A stretch of DNA of 64,000 nt, from assembly GCA_000750105.3 (NCBI GenBank), contig JPHH03000004.1, positions 248,001 to 312,000 of the forward strand. Reading direction: 5' to 3'. Below are positions 9,445-21,600 of the stretch, piece by piece. How positions within the stretch are numbered: the stretch's first letter is position 1; each line of letters starts with the position of its first letter. Both the position numbers and the translations under genes were made by a program. The stretch is from Tolypocladium sp. Sup5 PDA-1. Its lineage: Eukaryota; Ascomycota; Sordariomycetes; Hypocreales; Ophiocordycipitaceae. Under the pieces are notes generated by a model. The model made no database searches and was not told where the DNA came from. It worked only from the letters and a program-made list of their open reading frames with translations.

Positions 9445-11824
9445 ATGGACCCGCTAGGCGTGGGGAGCGCCGTCTCCCTGGCCACGCTGACGGCGCGCAT
9501 CTGCTCCTCCATCTCTGAACTTCGATCGCTGTGCCAGAGTCTGCCTGGGCGACTCCAGGCCATAAACAACGAGGTCGCTGACCTTGAGCTCGTCCTCACT
9601 CAGATCTCCTTGCTCGTCGGGGAGCGAGATGCCCTTGCCGAGGCGAAACAGACGCCCTTGTCCCACTTGCTCGCGCACGCCAGAGTCAAGCTGCTCGAGC
9701 TCGAAGACATCGTCCTTCACCTGACAACGGCCTATCTGAGAAACAGAGTCCCTCTCCTCGCGATTGGTGTCTGGCGCAAAGAGCAGGGCAGGCTGCAGGC
9801 TCTGCAGGACGACATCAGGACCGTCAAGTCGAGCTTGAATCTCATGCTCGGGGCCTCCAGCTCGTACGTGCGTCTATCTGCCTCTCTCGAAAAGCCCATC
9901 GAATTGACCGATGCCAAGCCAAGATGTGATGCGCATACGCCTCGAGATTCAGGAAATAGCCGTCGTCACGACTCGTTCGTCGCATTTGCAGGTCGCTTTG
10001 AACGAGAGGCTTGCGACTACCCTTGCCATTGTCGACGACCGCATCGCCAGAGTCGAGGACATGCTTCGGATGCAGTCGGAGCAGCTGCAAGCACACCAAC
10101 ACACGCAGGTCGCATCGTCCGTCTACACCCCGCCTTCTCCCGCAGATCGGCCGCCGCTTGCCAACTCACAGACACCCATGGAGGCCTCTCAGCGGGCAAA
10201 CGACGTGGGCATTCGAGTGAGGCCATACACCGCGTGTCGTCGAGCTGGCTGCAGATGTTCATGCCATGCTCCGCAGAGGTCATCTACACCCGCAGTACTG
10301 AACAGCCTGCTGGGGCGGCTCTTTGTTGGATATGCCGGACTGCCCATCCTCAGTCGAAACTGCGACGATACAAAATGCCAAAAGTCCCGCGCGAGACGCA
10401 TCAGCGTGGAGTACTGGTTCCCCTTGAGCTTTTGGTCCACCATTGTGCGGATGCAGGTCGGTTTCCAGCCCAACGTGGGGCCCGCGATGCAACTCGATAC
10501 GTTAAGACAGATACCCGATTCTGCACAGTGCATCGACCTTGCGTTAAACGGCGATATCGATGGCCTGAAACATCTCTTCGGACAAGGTCTCGCTTCTCCA
10601 CGAGATGTCAGCACCACCCGCGGCTACAGTCTGCTCAGATGGGCCTTGTACGGCAAGCAGTACAAAGCCTGCGAGTTTCTCATCCACGCAGGGGCGGACC
10701 CTGACTATGGCCCAATTGCAAAGAGCGACAACAGCCCTCGAATCAAGGCATGCCACTTCCTGCTGGAGGGTGGCCTCTCCGACACCGCGGACAGCGCTAT
10801 GAGGGCCATGACCGGAGGCAGTGACTTTCTCGACGACTTCATCGATGACTCCAAGTTTACCAAGACACACAAGATTGTTCTCGGACTGTCTTTGCAGAGC
10901 TTGGAGCATCAGCTCAACGAGGACCCCCATGAGATGGATGCGCAAGACTCCATGGGCCGCACACCCCTGGCCTGGGCCGCTGCTCGCGGTGACCGACGCT
11001 CCGTTGTTACCTTACTCAGCTACGGGGCAGATCCAAACATCACAGACGTCCAGTACTCTGGGCCGTTGTCCAACGCAGCCGCCCAGGGGCATACAGTCTG
11101 TGTCCAGCTCCTGCTTGAAGCCGGCGCAGCGGTTGAGCCACGTCTCCCCAGTGGCATGAAGAAAGGGAGCCCTCTCAACGTTGCTGCGCGGAACACCACG
11201 GACCCGTTGCTTCTCAAGAGACTCCTCGACTTTGGAGCCAACGTCGACCAATGCTCGACGGATGGCAAAACACCGATATTCCACGCGGCGAGGAACGATA
11301 ATGCGAGGTTTGCTATTCTGCTGCTCGAGTATGGTGCGGATATAAACGCAACGTCGACCACGGGCGAGACACCCCTTACCACAGCAATCACGTACAATAG
11401 CCATAGCATCCTCCGCCTGTTCCTCGAGCGCTGGCAAGAATACTCCTCCTGTCCTCGTCTCAAAGGCCCCCACCTCCTCAACACGGTGGCTCTGTACGCG
11501 GACATGGAGACCATCGCCATCCTCTCTGCCGCCGAGCACTTCCGCTCCCGGTACGACAGCCAGTACTCCGCGGGGGACTTTGGCGCCACGCTCCGCCTGC
11601 GGCTCGACTTCTCGGAGAAGCTGGCCGCGGCGTTCGACGACCTCATGAGTATTCTCTGCGTAGCGCCGGATCTGCGGCAGGGAGAGGAGGGGCTGCTGGG
11701 GTCGGGCTTCTTTTCGTGCCTGTCGTCCAGGGCCAATACATTTGACGGGTGGGTTGTGCGCGAGGAGGTGCAGGGGGAGGAGGACTCGGATGATAGCTTT
11801 CATGATGCACTGGATCGTGTCTGA
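9445..11824 (+). CDS. Fungal ankyrin-repeat protein with helical N-terminal domain, 774 aa
   Basis: Two exons, 9445-9863 and 9919-11824, joined by a 55-nt intron; the junction completes a Ser codon. Residues 1-190 are helical and coiled-coil-like (MDPLGVGSAVSLATLTARIC onward), resembling the N-terminal domain common on fungal NLR-like and ankyrin proteins. Around residue 246 is a Cys/His cluster (CRRAGCRCSCH), followed by a hydrophobic LFVGYAGLP stretch and a second Cys pair (CDDTKC). From about residue 310 to 640 there are ankyrin repeats (for example GRTPLAWAAARGDRRSVVTLL and GKTPIFHAARNDNARFAILLL). The tail is acidic. No catalytic domain is present, so it is probably a protein-protein scaffold. 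Function is unknown. It stands head-to-head with another ankyrin-containing gene (GDE1-like). Confidence 0.85.
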
Positions 11825-12464
11825 ACGGGAGGGATGGTGGATGGGGCGCTCTTTGGTTACGATTAACGAATCCATGAAGCGATGGGAGATATCCAATCTA
11901 GTTTCGTTCTTCCTACATGTAGAAGTTACCTAGTAAATGCCAATAGGCACCTGGTGGATAAGACGATGTGCTAGATGGCCTGCCTAGCCTCGAGTTGCTG
12001 GGTGACGGCTGCACATCACCGTGTGTTCACCCTCGCCACAAGCCATGCTCCGTACTTCACTGAGCCAAGAACTGTATTAGATGCTGCATCCAGGACGTCT
12101 TAGTTATCCATCTGGATCTCGTCTATCGTCTACTCTATCCACAGCCAAAGCAACCCATATGCCGCATGCCCACTTCCTCTAGGCGACACAAGACACACTC
12201 CCCCCTTTCATGAAGATGGTCCGTCCCCCGCGACGGGACGCTTTTCGTGGATCTTGCAATCCAGAAGAGAGCCCACGCTCCGGGGCGCGACACTCATCGC
12301 GTCGCCGTCTGCGAAAATGCCCCAAAAAAAAACCGCATGCGCTATACATAGGCAAATGCTAGCCACTACAAAGCCCGTACTCCAACAAGAAATCACAATG
12401 CCGTCTTCTTTGTCGTATTCTTCGCGCCTTTGGTCGGGGTTTTCGGAAGCTTGCCGTCATCGTC
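11825..12464. other. Intergenic, convergent 3' ends
   Basis: Spacer between the ankyrin gene (+) and the FUN30-type gene (-). It is slightly AT-richer than the flanks, and I see no gene or repeat of note. Confidence 0.5.
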
Positions 12465-15400
12465 CTAGGGCGGCGTCATCTGCTCCTCCATCATCTTGCG
12501 CACTTCCTTCTCGAGGTTCTGCTCGGCGTCGTCGGCGTCGTCGACCGCGCCCGTCACCTTGTTTGCGAGCTCAATCTTCTTCTGGCACGCCTTGTAGATC
12601 AACTCCTCGATGGTATGCGACGAAATGAGCCGTACGACCTCGACGTCTCTCGTCTGGCCCAGTCGGTGCGCGCGGTTCTCGGCTTGGATATCGTCCTGCG
12701 GGTTGTCCGACTGGTCAAAGATGATGACCTTGTTCGCAGCAGTCAGGTTGATGCCTGTGCCGCCTGCACCGGTGGTGAGCAAAAAAACTGGGATCTCCGG
12801 GTTGTCGTTGAACTCGTCGATCAGCGTCTGGCGCTCAGACACGTTCGTGTTGCCCATGAGGATTCGGTGGTCGATGCCCTGCATGGCGAGGACTTCCTGG
12901 AGAAGCTCGATGAGTCTCGAAAACTTGCTAAACACAAGCACGCGGTCTCCGTTCTTTTCATATTGGCGAATGAGCTCTAGCAGCTTCTTGACCTTGCCGC
13001 TATCGAGTTCTGCTGACGCCGGGATGTCAAACTGCTTCAGAAGGGGCGGGTAGTCGCGGCACCAGAGGTGAAGCTCAAAGTCTGAAGCGTTCTTTAGTTC
13101 CTGGACGAGGTGCTTGATATCCGGCTGATGAAGTTCTGACTGTGGAATCCTATCCATCAGAATCTTCGCCATTGCCTCAACCTTTTCGTCCGTAAAGTGG
13201 CGGCGGAAGAGCAAGGGGTGCAGGGCAGCTTTACGGAGCTGCATCCACACGTTGTTCTGGTCGTTTTGACGCCCCCGAGTCCGCGCGACACGCTGGGATG
13301 GCTCCATCTTGAATGTCTCCTCATATTCGTCATACACGGGTTTCTGAGTCTCGCTCATTTCGCAGTGAACCACTGTGTTGAATTTCTGCGGCATATCCGA
13401 CAGGACCTGATCTTTGCGTCGTTGCAGAATGAAGGGTTCCAGGATCGTACGAGCCCGCTTCACTCGTTCGTTGTACAGGAATGCCCCGTTCGAGACATCC
13501 CTGATGGTGACCTTCTGGCTGAAGATGTACTGGATGTGGTCCATGCAGCCTTCAAACATCTTGGGATTGATAAAGTTGAGTAGCGACGTCATCTCCAGCA
13601 GGTTGTTCTGAACAGGGGTTCCTAGAAGTAGTCAGTATAAAGTACATCAGCCAGTCTAGATAAGGGAGGTAAGATACCCGTCAGCAGCATTTTCCACGCC
13701 GCGGGGATTCTCTTCAGATCCTGGTAAATCTTTGTCTCGGGGTTCTTCATCTTGTGACCCTCGTCAAAAATGGCGCAATTCAGACGGAATGACTGCATTG
13801 CCTCGACGTCGGCCTCGGAGTTGATCTGAGAATACGTGGCCAGGACCACATGGTAGGCCTCAGGATCTTGCTCGACCTCATAGGCAATATCGGCTCGCTC
13901 CGACTGGGTTCCTCGGTATCCCATAACGGAGAGATCTGGTGCGAATCTTTCGAATTCGATCAGCCAGTTGTTGTAGGTGCTTGGCGGGACAACAATCAAG
14001 TTTGGCCACGGTCGGTTCCCCTTTCCTTTCCTCTCATAATCCTCAACCAGGTGACACATGAGGGATATGACTTGGCACGTCTTTCCCAGGCCCATCTCGT
14101 CGGCGAGAATACAGCCAATATCGTAGTTGTAAAGAAGAGACATCCAATTCAAGCCGAAAAGTTGGAACGGCTTCATCTCGCAGTGGCCATCCATGAGTTT
14201 CGGCTGTTCTGGGATAAGAGGTCGCGTGTACCTGGAGCTACCCATACTCGTCGGAGTCGGCGGCATATCTCTGTCTGGAGTCGCCTGCTCGCTGCGCTTG
14301 TTGTGCCCAAAGGTGTCAAGGTCCCAGGTGTCCATAACACTCTTTACCGTCTGTGCCTTGAGTTCACATTTGGCGACAACCTCGTCAATTGCGGTGACAG
14401 CGTTCAGGAACACTTCGACAGCGTCCACGACAGACTCTCCAATGCTGATCCTGGCTGACTTGCGAGCTCCGGGTTTCTTGTTCGTGCTGACTCGCCTCGC
14501 TTGCGCCAGATCCTTGAAGGGCCGCTTAGCGATCAGGGGCTCGAGCAGAATCTCCTTCATGCCAGTCATGGCGGCCAGCTCCTTGAGCGTGCTGGTGTTG
14601 ACGCAGGTCAAAACCCGATCGTCAGCCTCGTATGTTGGTTCGGGCGAAACTTCGGCTTGGTAGGCGTCCTTGTCATTATCTAGAAGCTCAATGACCAGCG
14701 GATCATCGCTCGAGGGAGGCGGGGGTTTGAATATTTGCGAGGATGAGTCGCCGCGGTTCCGCAAACCTTGCACCAAGCGACGCCTCTGCTGCTTGGGTGG
14801 GCTTGGGGTAATTCCGGGAGACGAATCCCGCGAAAGAGAAAGTGGGCTAGCTGCGGTTCCTTTCAATGCTGCCTTGGAAACTAGCCGACGGCCATTTAGC
14901 CTGAGCAGTTGCTGTGAGCTCTTTTTGCCAGGGCTTTCCGGCCGCTGCTTCCCGAGCCAGGTGATTGCATCATCGAGGTCGTTCTTACACGCCTTAAGTG
15001 CTTCTCTAACCTTCTCAGACGGAAACCTGTCGCCAAACACATCGTATATCTGTCGCAGCTTCTGCTTCGTCTCTCGCTCGTCCGCCGCAGGGTTGTACGT
15101 GAAAGACGCAATCTGAGCCTTGAACGTGGTCGGGCGAATGTCCCCCCGAGAGGCAGTCTGGCCGTCCTCGTCGTCCGATATGAGATTGATCGGCTCTGGC
15201 GCCGGACGCTTAGGCGCCATGGCGGGCGCTGGTCGAGCAGGTGGCGGTCGAAAGAATGTTCCAGCTGGGGCAAGTCGTGAGCCCAGCCGCGGGGTATTAT
15301 CTTTGCGTTGAAATGGAGAAGATGCCGGAACTTCGACGATGCTCGCGGGCGACGAGGGCTCTGGTGCGGCGAGGGTAGGACGGCTGAGAATCTGGGTAGG

Positions 15401-15571
15401 CTGGGTAATAGTATCTCGGTCTCGGAAAAAAGCGGACGGTGAGCACGGTATAGTGTCTCCCGCAAGCTCGTCGACGTCGTCAACGGGAATAGATGCTCGC
15501 GCGAGCAAGGGGGTCCGAGGAACCGTGCTCGAATGCCGTAGTGGGAGCGGAGAAGAAGAGCTGTGTGCCAT
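12465..15571 (-). CDS. FUN30: FUN30/SMARCAD1-type SNF2 chromatin remodelling ATPase, 1016 aa
   Basis: Nuclear DNA-dependent ATPase of the Snf2 superfamily. The family (Fun30, Fft3, SMARCAD1) acts in heterochromatin maintenance and DNA end resection. Two exons, 15571-13678 and 13621-12465, are separated by a 56-nt intron that falls inside motif III, so splicing creates LLTGTPVQNN. The N-terminus is disordered with a SUMO-interaction-like INLISDDED at 129-137 and a CUE-like ubiquitin-binding helical segment at about 168-206. The helicase core has DEMGLGKT (Walker A, 491-498), DEGHKMKN (motif II, 603-610), then the C-terminal lobe with LLTTGAGGTGINLTAANKV and DIQAENRAHRLGQTRDVEVV. The protein stops soon after the helicase lobe, as expected for the family. 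Confidence 0.95.
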
Positions 15572-15846
15572 GGTGAAGGAAGAAGAAAAAGAGCAGGGAT
15601 GCGATCGAAGCGGGCGGAGCGGTAGAAGGGTGGGCGGGCGGTGAGCGCAGGCCAGCTGTCAAAATCATTCGAGACGGGTGGACAATAGAGGGCTGAGCGA
15701 GGAGCAATGAATTGAGGCTTCTGGCACCCGCGAGCGCGCTGCGTTGCCGTAGACGCCGTCCAGAGTCGGTGGCGGGTGCGCTGCAGGCTTGGCTTTTTTC
15801 GTGACGAGCGGAGACGCGCCTTGCCCGTTGTCGCCCATTCACGAAG

Positions 15847-16019
15847 TCACGTGCGCACTTTAACTTGTACATACTCGGTCTTCCCGTTGTGCTGTATTTG
15901 AACCACATAATCGCCTCGTTTCCGCGGAAGTATCTTCGCTAAAATAGACCCTATTGAGAAACGCACGAGAACAAAGGAATTTACCACCTCTTCCACCTCA
16001 AAGTCGGTGGCGCTGGCCA
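15847..16019 (-). CDS. Doubtful small ORF, 57 aa
   Basis: An ATG-to-stop frame (MASATDFEVEEVV at the start, KTEYVQVKVRT at the end) fills part of the 630-bp gap between the FUN30-type gene and VMA21. Its start lies only 182 bp from that of VMA21 in divergent orientation. An alternative reading is a 46-nt intron from the GTG GTAAAT donor, which would shift to a longer frame running toward 15480. I recognise no family. It could be a real small protein, a first exon, or chance. Confidence 0.3.
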
Positions 16020-16201
16020 TCAACAGATGCTTCGAATGCGGTCCAGCACCCCGGCTCGAACCGTGGGGGCGGGCCGTGAGGCTCCGCGTGTACGAGTAGG
16101 TACGTACCCGTGGCGCCACGCATGTAGTCCCAATAGGAGCTGCTCAATCTCACCACTCACTCTGCAACTCCAGCACCAAGGCACCTTCTCAGCTATCCGC
16201 C

Positions 16202-16639
16202 ATGGCAACCCAACGAATCATCAGCTCCGAGAAGACCATCCTCGATAAGGACGACCCGACGGAGGAAAAATCCAACATCAGCCCCGCAGTCCCAAAGTGA
16301 GCGACCTTCATTCGCAAAGCCACCGTGTTCAGCACCCGACTGACCAAAACAACCAGACATGTCATCTTCAAGCTCCTCGGTTTCACCTTTGCCATGATTG
16401 TGTTTCCCATTGGATCATACTTCCTCACAGTAAACACAGTTTTCAAAGGTAAATGTCCTCTCTCCACGCCGCCGGTCGCGTTGTGTCGCTAACCGTCTTC
16501 AGGGAATTCTTCATATGCCGGAGCCACGGCAGCGCTCCTGGCAAACGTGGTCCTGATTGCTTACGTCATTGTCGCTATGAACGAGGATGAGTCTGAAAGG
16601 AACAGTACCAGCAAGTCGGAAAGCAAGAAGGATCGATGA
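16202..16639 (+). CDS. VMA21: V-ATPase assembly integral membrane protein VMA21, 107 aa
   Basis: ER-resident chaperone for assembly of the V0 sector of the vacuolar proton ATPase. Three exons: 16202-16296, 16357-16448 and 16503-16639. The lengths add to 108 codons including stop. Two hydrophobic segments (IFKLLGFTFAMIVFPIGSYF and AALLANVVLIAYVIVAM) form the expected hairpin, separated by a short lumenal loop. The C-terminus is charged and ends in KSESKKDR, in the position of the dilysine-like ER retrieval signal of yeast Vma21 but not a perfect KKxx. Length matches fungal homologues. Confidence 0.93.
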
Positions 16640-17227
16640 TCTTGTTATTCGGGGCATGTAGTTGTATCAACATTCATTTGCATACTGGCGGCTATCGTGC
16701 ACAAGGGACACAAGAGGCACAGGGATTTGCTCCTCAGCTCTGGGTACGCTCCAATCGTGCCATGTTTGTGATATTTATAAAACTGTCCTCTGGGAAGGCC
16801 AGCTCTGGACCATGCCGCAGCCACATCTATATGCCACATCAAACTTGGTTAGTGATTGATGATGATTAACACCCTTGCGCTGAGCAGACTCTTCGTCTGT
16901 CGGTTCCGATTCTCATGTTGCCATTCCACCACTGATGAAACCTCGTAAAAGCAAAACCCCCCAACGCCTCGTACACGGCTCGTATGCGTATGTACCATCT
17001 TGTCCACATGATTCCGTCAAGCGCTTCCACGTCATGGCCCATCCTTGCCCCCGACCAACATCATTTCGTCATTTCCGGACGTTGCGGCGATCATGTGACA
17101 ATGGTTGGAACCCCAGCGGTCGTGAGCTGCTGAATAGATCCTGCTGAAACCCCCAAATTCCGGTACTCGCGGATAGACAAAGGAAACATGTCGTACAAAA
17201 TCAGGCCCGGCCGTCACCTCGGAGTGC
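16640..17227. other. Intergenic, convergent 3' ends
   Basis: Spacer between VMA21 (+) and the DUF2406 gene (-). No recognised gene or repeat. Confidence 0.5.
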
Positions 17228-18638
17228 CTATGAGTGTTTACTAAAACGACGAGTAAACCAGCTCTTCCGCTTGTCAGAGTTGTCCAGTCGCTGCTGTGAA
17301 GCCTGTCGCTTCAGCACGGACGGTTGCTTCCGCGGTATAACAGGTGCGGGCCCAGAGCTGTACTCGGCAGCCTCCATGGGCGGCGGTGGTAATGGGTGAT
17401 CATTGCTGTTCGCGCCTAGCCCAACTGAAAAGTCGGGTGCTTGGTAAGTTTGAGACTGGCTGAACCCGATTCCATAGTCGTTGACGGGCTCCCTGCGCTT
17501 AGCAGGAGGGGCCCGGTCAATCGAGCTATTGTCACTACTGGTCGGGTCCGTCTGGTAACCGGCGGGATCAGAGTTGCCACTAGGCGCAGCGGATGTCACA
17601 GTCTCATAAGAGCGATCCTTGTGCGGCATGGGGTAAACGTTCTGCTCTCGCCCATACGTCTGGTAGTGCGGCTCGGAATGCACCCTCTGGCTACGCTCGC
17701 GTGGCGTAGGTCGGCCATGGCTGTTGTTGTAGCCGCCGCCACCGTAGCCCTGTGAGTCGAAATAGCTGTTTCTCGCCGTCCCGGGGGCCGTGGGCCCGAA
17801 TTGGCTGTCTGCCCTGAACGAAGCAGGTCGACTGCCGTAGTAGCTGTCTTGGGGGAATCGTGGCTGGGTCTGGGGCATGACGCTGCTTCGCCGGGTCCAG
17901 GCTACCGACTCTGTGTCTGCCGTCGATTAGTACGAGATACCCAGCATGCGGTCACAGAAGGTCCAGGATAGTGTCATACCAGAGCGATACATGGACTTGC
18001 GCGAGTATCCACCGTCGATTGCCGCCTCAAAGCTTCGGATGGTCTCGAGCGGTCGCTCCCAGCGGTTCCGAGTGGGATTCGACTTGTCCGGGTCCGCTGA
18101 ACAAATGTCAGTCCACAGTCTTGGGCGCACTGACAGAATGGATTTGGCTCACCTATCGGGTTGCCCCAGGTATCCTTGTGCTGGATGGACCGCAGCGGGA
18201 CATGGGAGGACTGCGTCTTCATGGCAGCAACAGTAGCTATGTCGCATGTTAGTTTGCAGTATGGCGAAGGAGCGGCCAGAAGCAAGGGAGGAGCTGTGAA
18301 TCGACGGGGAAAGCAAATAGTAGCGACTTACATGGCTCGGCCTCGTTGATGGCCAACGAGGGATCCGCCTTGCTGTGTAGACGCCTAGATTCCTTCTCCT
18401 CGTGGGTCTCGTGGAACTCGGGCTTGCTGCCACCACCACCTCCACCACTATGATGGGACCTGTCGGACCGGAAGCTGAAGCTTCGCGGCTTCGCCTGGGA
18501 ATTGCGTTGTTGTTGCGACGACTGGGAGTATTGCTGGGGTCGTTGCTGCTGCCGCTGTGGTTGATGCTGCTGCTGCTGCTGCTGCTGCTGAGGCGGCTGC
18601 GGGTGCGGGTGACGGTACTGATCTGCTGGAGTCGCCAT
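17228..18638 (-). CDS. DUF2406 family protein with poly-Gln N-terminus, 398 aa
   Basis: Four exons: 18638-18332, 18236-18153, 18096-17980 and 17916-17228; the sum is exactly 399 codons. The conserved core of this fungal-specific family is built across three junctions: KADPSLAINEAEP, then LRSIQHKDTWGNPI, then ADPDKSNPTRNRWERPLETIRSFEAAIDGGYSRKSMYRSD. The N-terminal 55 residues are His/Pro/Gln-rich, with an uninterrupted Gln run encoded by CAG/CTG repeats (about 18,560-18,595), a site prone to length change. The C-terminus is Tyr/Gly/Ser-rich and disordered and ends KRKSWFTRRFSKHS, a basic amphipathic tail that could touch membranes. Molecular function of the family is not known to me. Confidence 0.88.
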
Positions 18639-21600
18639 GGCGTCGGACTGGGGAGGGTTTCCTGTTTTATTGAGCAGGACGACGAGCTGACGGGGGAGCC
18701 TGGCACGGTTGCCAAGGGTTGTCGGTGGAGACGAGGGATCGGGGCGATCGATGATACGGCGGGTTCGCGCAACAGGATGGGTATTTTGTGATAACGGCGC
18801 GAAACCAAGCGAGCCGGGGTATTCTGGCCGCACAGGCACTTTGCGACTCGACAGGAGCGACTAGCAAGGGCGATGTCCTGGAACCTGGGATGGGATATTC
18901 TGTGGTGGAGATTCTGGGAGTTTTGGTGGAGGAGAGGCGAGAGGTTGGGGTGATGGCGTGGCTGCTTTCGGTGTTGGCTCTCCGAGTGGAACTGGGATGC
19001 CCGCTGAAGTGGGCACTGGTTCTGGCGTGCGCAACAGGGCAGCAGTTGGCGCCGGCTTGGGAGCCCGTCGCAGGAACGACAGGGGGGGGGGGGGGGGGGG
19101 GGGCTCAAGGCCAAGGAAACGAGCCGGGAACCTGAAAAGCTTTAGCCGTAGCAACGACCTCGAGCAGACACGTCCCGTATCAGCAAGCGCTGTGGCCTCA
19201 GGCGCAAGCGCTGGACGACCAGGCAACGATTGCGGCCCAAAACGCCCGGCTGGGAATGTTGATGGAAAAGTCGAGGGTCGAGACGGCGACTGGCACGCTG
19301 CGTCGCTGCTGCTAGTCAGCGGCGGCGGGCAGTGTAATGCGACCGTCGCCGGTTGGATGACGAGGAGGAATAAAGCAAGAAAAGGCTCTGGGACAACCTT
19401 ATCAGCGGCTTCCCGTGCTCATGCAGCACAACCAACGGCTGCGCAACGACGGGTACACGGCGCAGCAAGGCGCACCGCAACGGTGCAGTCGGCGTCGAGT
19501 GTCTGTCGCAGCGCCTGCTCACGCACTCCCTGGCAGGCCTCGGTGTCGGGTCCACCACCACGTTGGCGTTCAGTTCGCTTGCGGCCTTGACGTCAAGAGC
19601 CAGCAAAGTCTCAGTGCCTCTGCTTCGCTCTGGGAGCGGTTGCCCGGTGCTCCGGCTCGTAAGACAGGCGAAGAAACGTCCCTAGCCGTTCTCAGTTGCC
19701 AGGGCTGTCCGAATCCGTCGCGACTCAATGGCCCCAGGTCCGTATCTGTCTTCGACAAGTCCACTGTGGGCCAGAACCCTCGCGGGACCTAACGTAGCCG
19801 TCGATGGAAGCGGTCTTTGCAGTGACCGCCAGGCGTGCAGGCTTCTAGCCTGTTTTCTTTTGGCTGTTGGCTGGGCTGACAGGCCAGCGGGACCGCCTTT
19901 TGGCTGTTGGAGCGCTGCGCTGTGACCCGCTTCACGATATCGCTGTCTCAGCTGGTGGAGGCGGCAGCAGGCGTTTACAAGTATCGGCGGCGGGCGGTGG
20001 GTTTATCGGAAACTGACGACGGCGCTGCTGTGGCCGCTGTGGCCGTGCCGTTCTCAACCCGAGTGTGACGAAGCTTGCTGCTGGCGGCCGCTCTCAAATC
20101 TGATGAATTGGTTTGATTGACTGAAGGATGGGCGGATGGATAGGCAGGCGGGCGGGTGGCTGGTCCCAGTATGCGTGATGCGTGGAAATACGAGGTGGGA
20201 GGCGACAACTCGATCCTCATCGGTGACAAAAGGCGGCTGTCAGGGCTCGCGCGGGCGAGGCAGGGGCAGACTGGGCTGCTATATACTTTAGGTAGGTACG
20301 AATACTCGTAGGTACCAAGCAGCAGGTGCGGCGAGTCAAACCCCTTTCAACCGGTCTTCCGAAACGCGCAATGGAAGGCTGGCCCTTCTATTTATTCTAC
20401 TGGAGACCGGCAGGAACTGCTGGGAAGCTAGAGATGTCCCGCCCTCCGAGAGCCATGGGCGGATTTGACGGATGGACGGATGGCATGGCCACCAGCTCAC
20501 TGGACGACGACAAGATGTGTTTGGCTGGGCTTGGGACTGCACCAAGCCCCTGCATGGAGGCTGCATCGAATCGACAGAGGTACGAATACGTATGTACTCG
20601 TACGAGTACGCATCGTCAGTCGTGCTCCAGGGTGGCCTCTCCGGGCTGCAACAAAGCACCGTCCCGTCGTCGGGGGGGTCCATCATTGCGCGTCCGCCTC
20701 CGCCTCTCAGGGACCGACGGCTTTGCGGCCGTCGAACCTTAACGGGCACTTCGATCTATTGATGATTCAATGGGGCCGGGCCTCACGACCACGAAGCCGA
20801 ATATGGGTGTAAGTCAGCCCGATGACTCGATGAGCCCCCGTCGAGGACGCCATTGTGCTCGTATGTACAGCACCGGTGGAGGATAGGAAGCTTTGCCATG
20901 TTGAATAGTCCAAACAAAAGCTTCGATGGATCGTGCCTCGCCTCTTGTCCAGCTTGCAGCCTTCTCAGGCCCTGCCGGAACAAAAGCTCTTGGATCGGCG
21001 GCCTTGGCACCGCCAGCAGCATCCAAGGGAAGATGGGTGTGTCCGGCCAGGGGCTAGCTCCAGTAGTTCTCACGGGCTGGGCAAATCATGGACGTTTCGC
21101 CTCTGGCCGCTTCGTGTTCGCCTGTGGTTCCTCCACACCATCTTCTGCCAAATCCCGCCAGCCGAGCCACCATGTACGATCGTGTACGGATATAAATGCA
21201 CTCAACCAAGAGCCAGAGAGGCATCCTCCGTACCTTGCTTGCTGCCAGGCTGGCCGACATTCAGCTGCGGAGGCACGTAGCATTCACCAATCCATCCCCT
21301 CTCTGCCTGCGAGCGCGGCGTTGTGACGCACACCAGCACAGATGCCGTTCAAACGTTGCCCAGTCTTAAAAGCAGGGTGTGTGTGGTGCCATGTCTCTCG
21401 ATCTTTCGGCATCCGCGTGCCACGTTGGACTCGAAAGCTGGGCATCTTAGTTGGATGGAGGATCAGATATCGGTTGGCTGGCCTCTGTCGGCGATTCCAT
21501 GAACCTCCGCTCCGCGACCTGTGCTACACAGCCTGACCCTTTTCGTGCGACGCTTATCGTGAAGACGGTGAGATTCATGTTCATCAATTCATGCCAGCGG

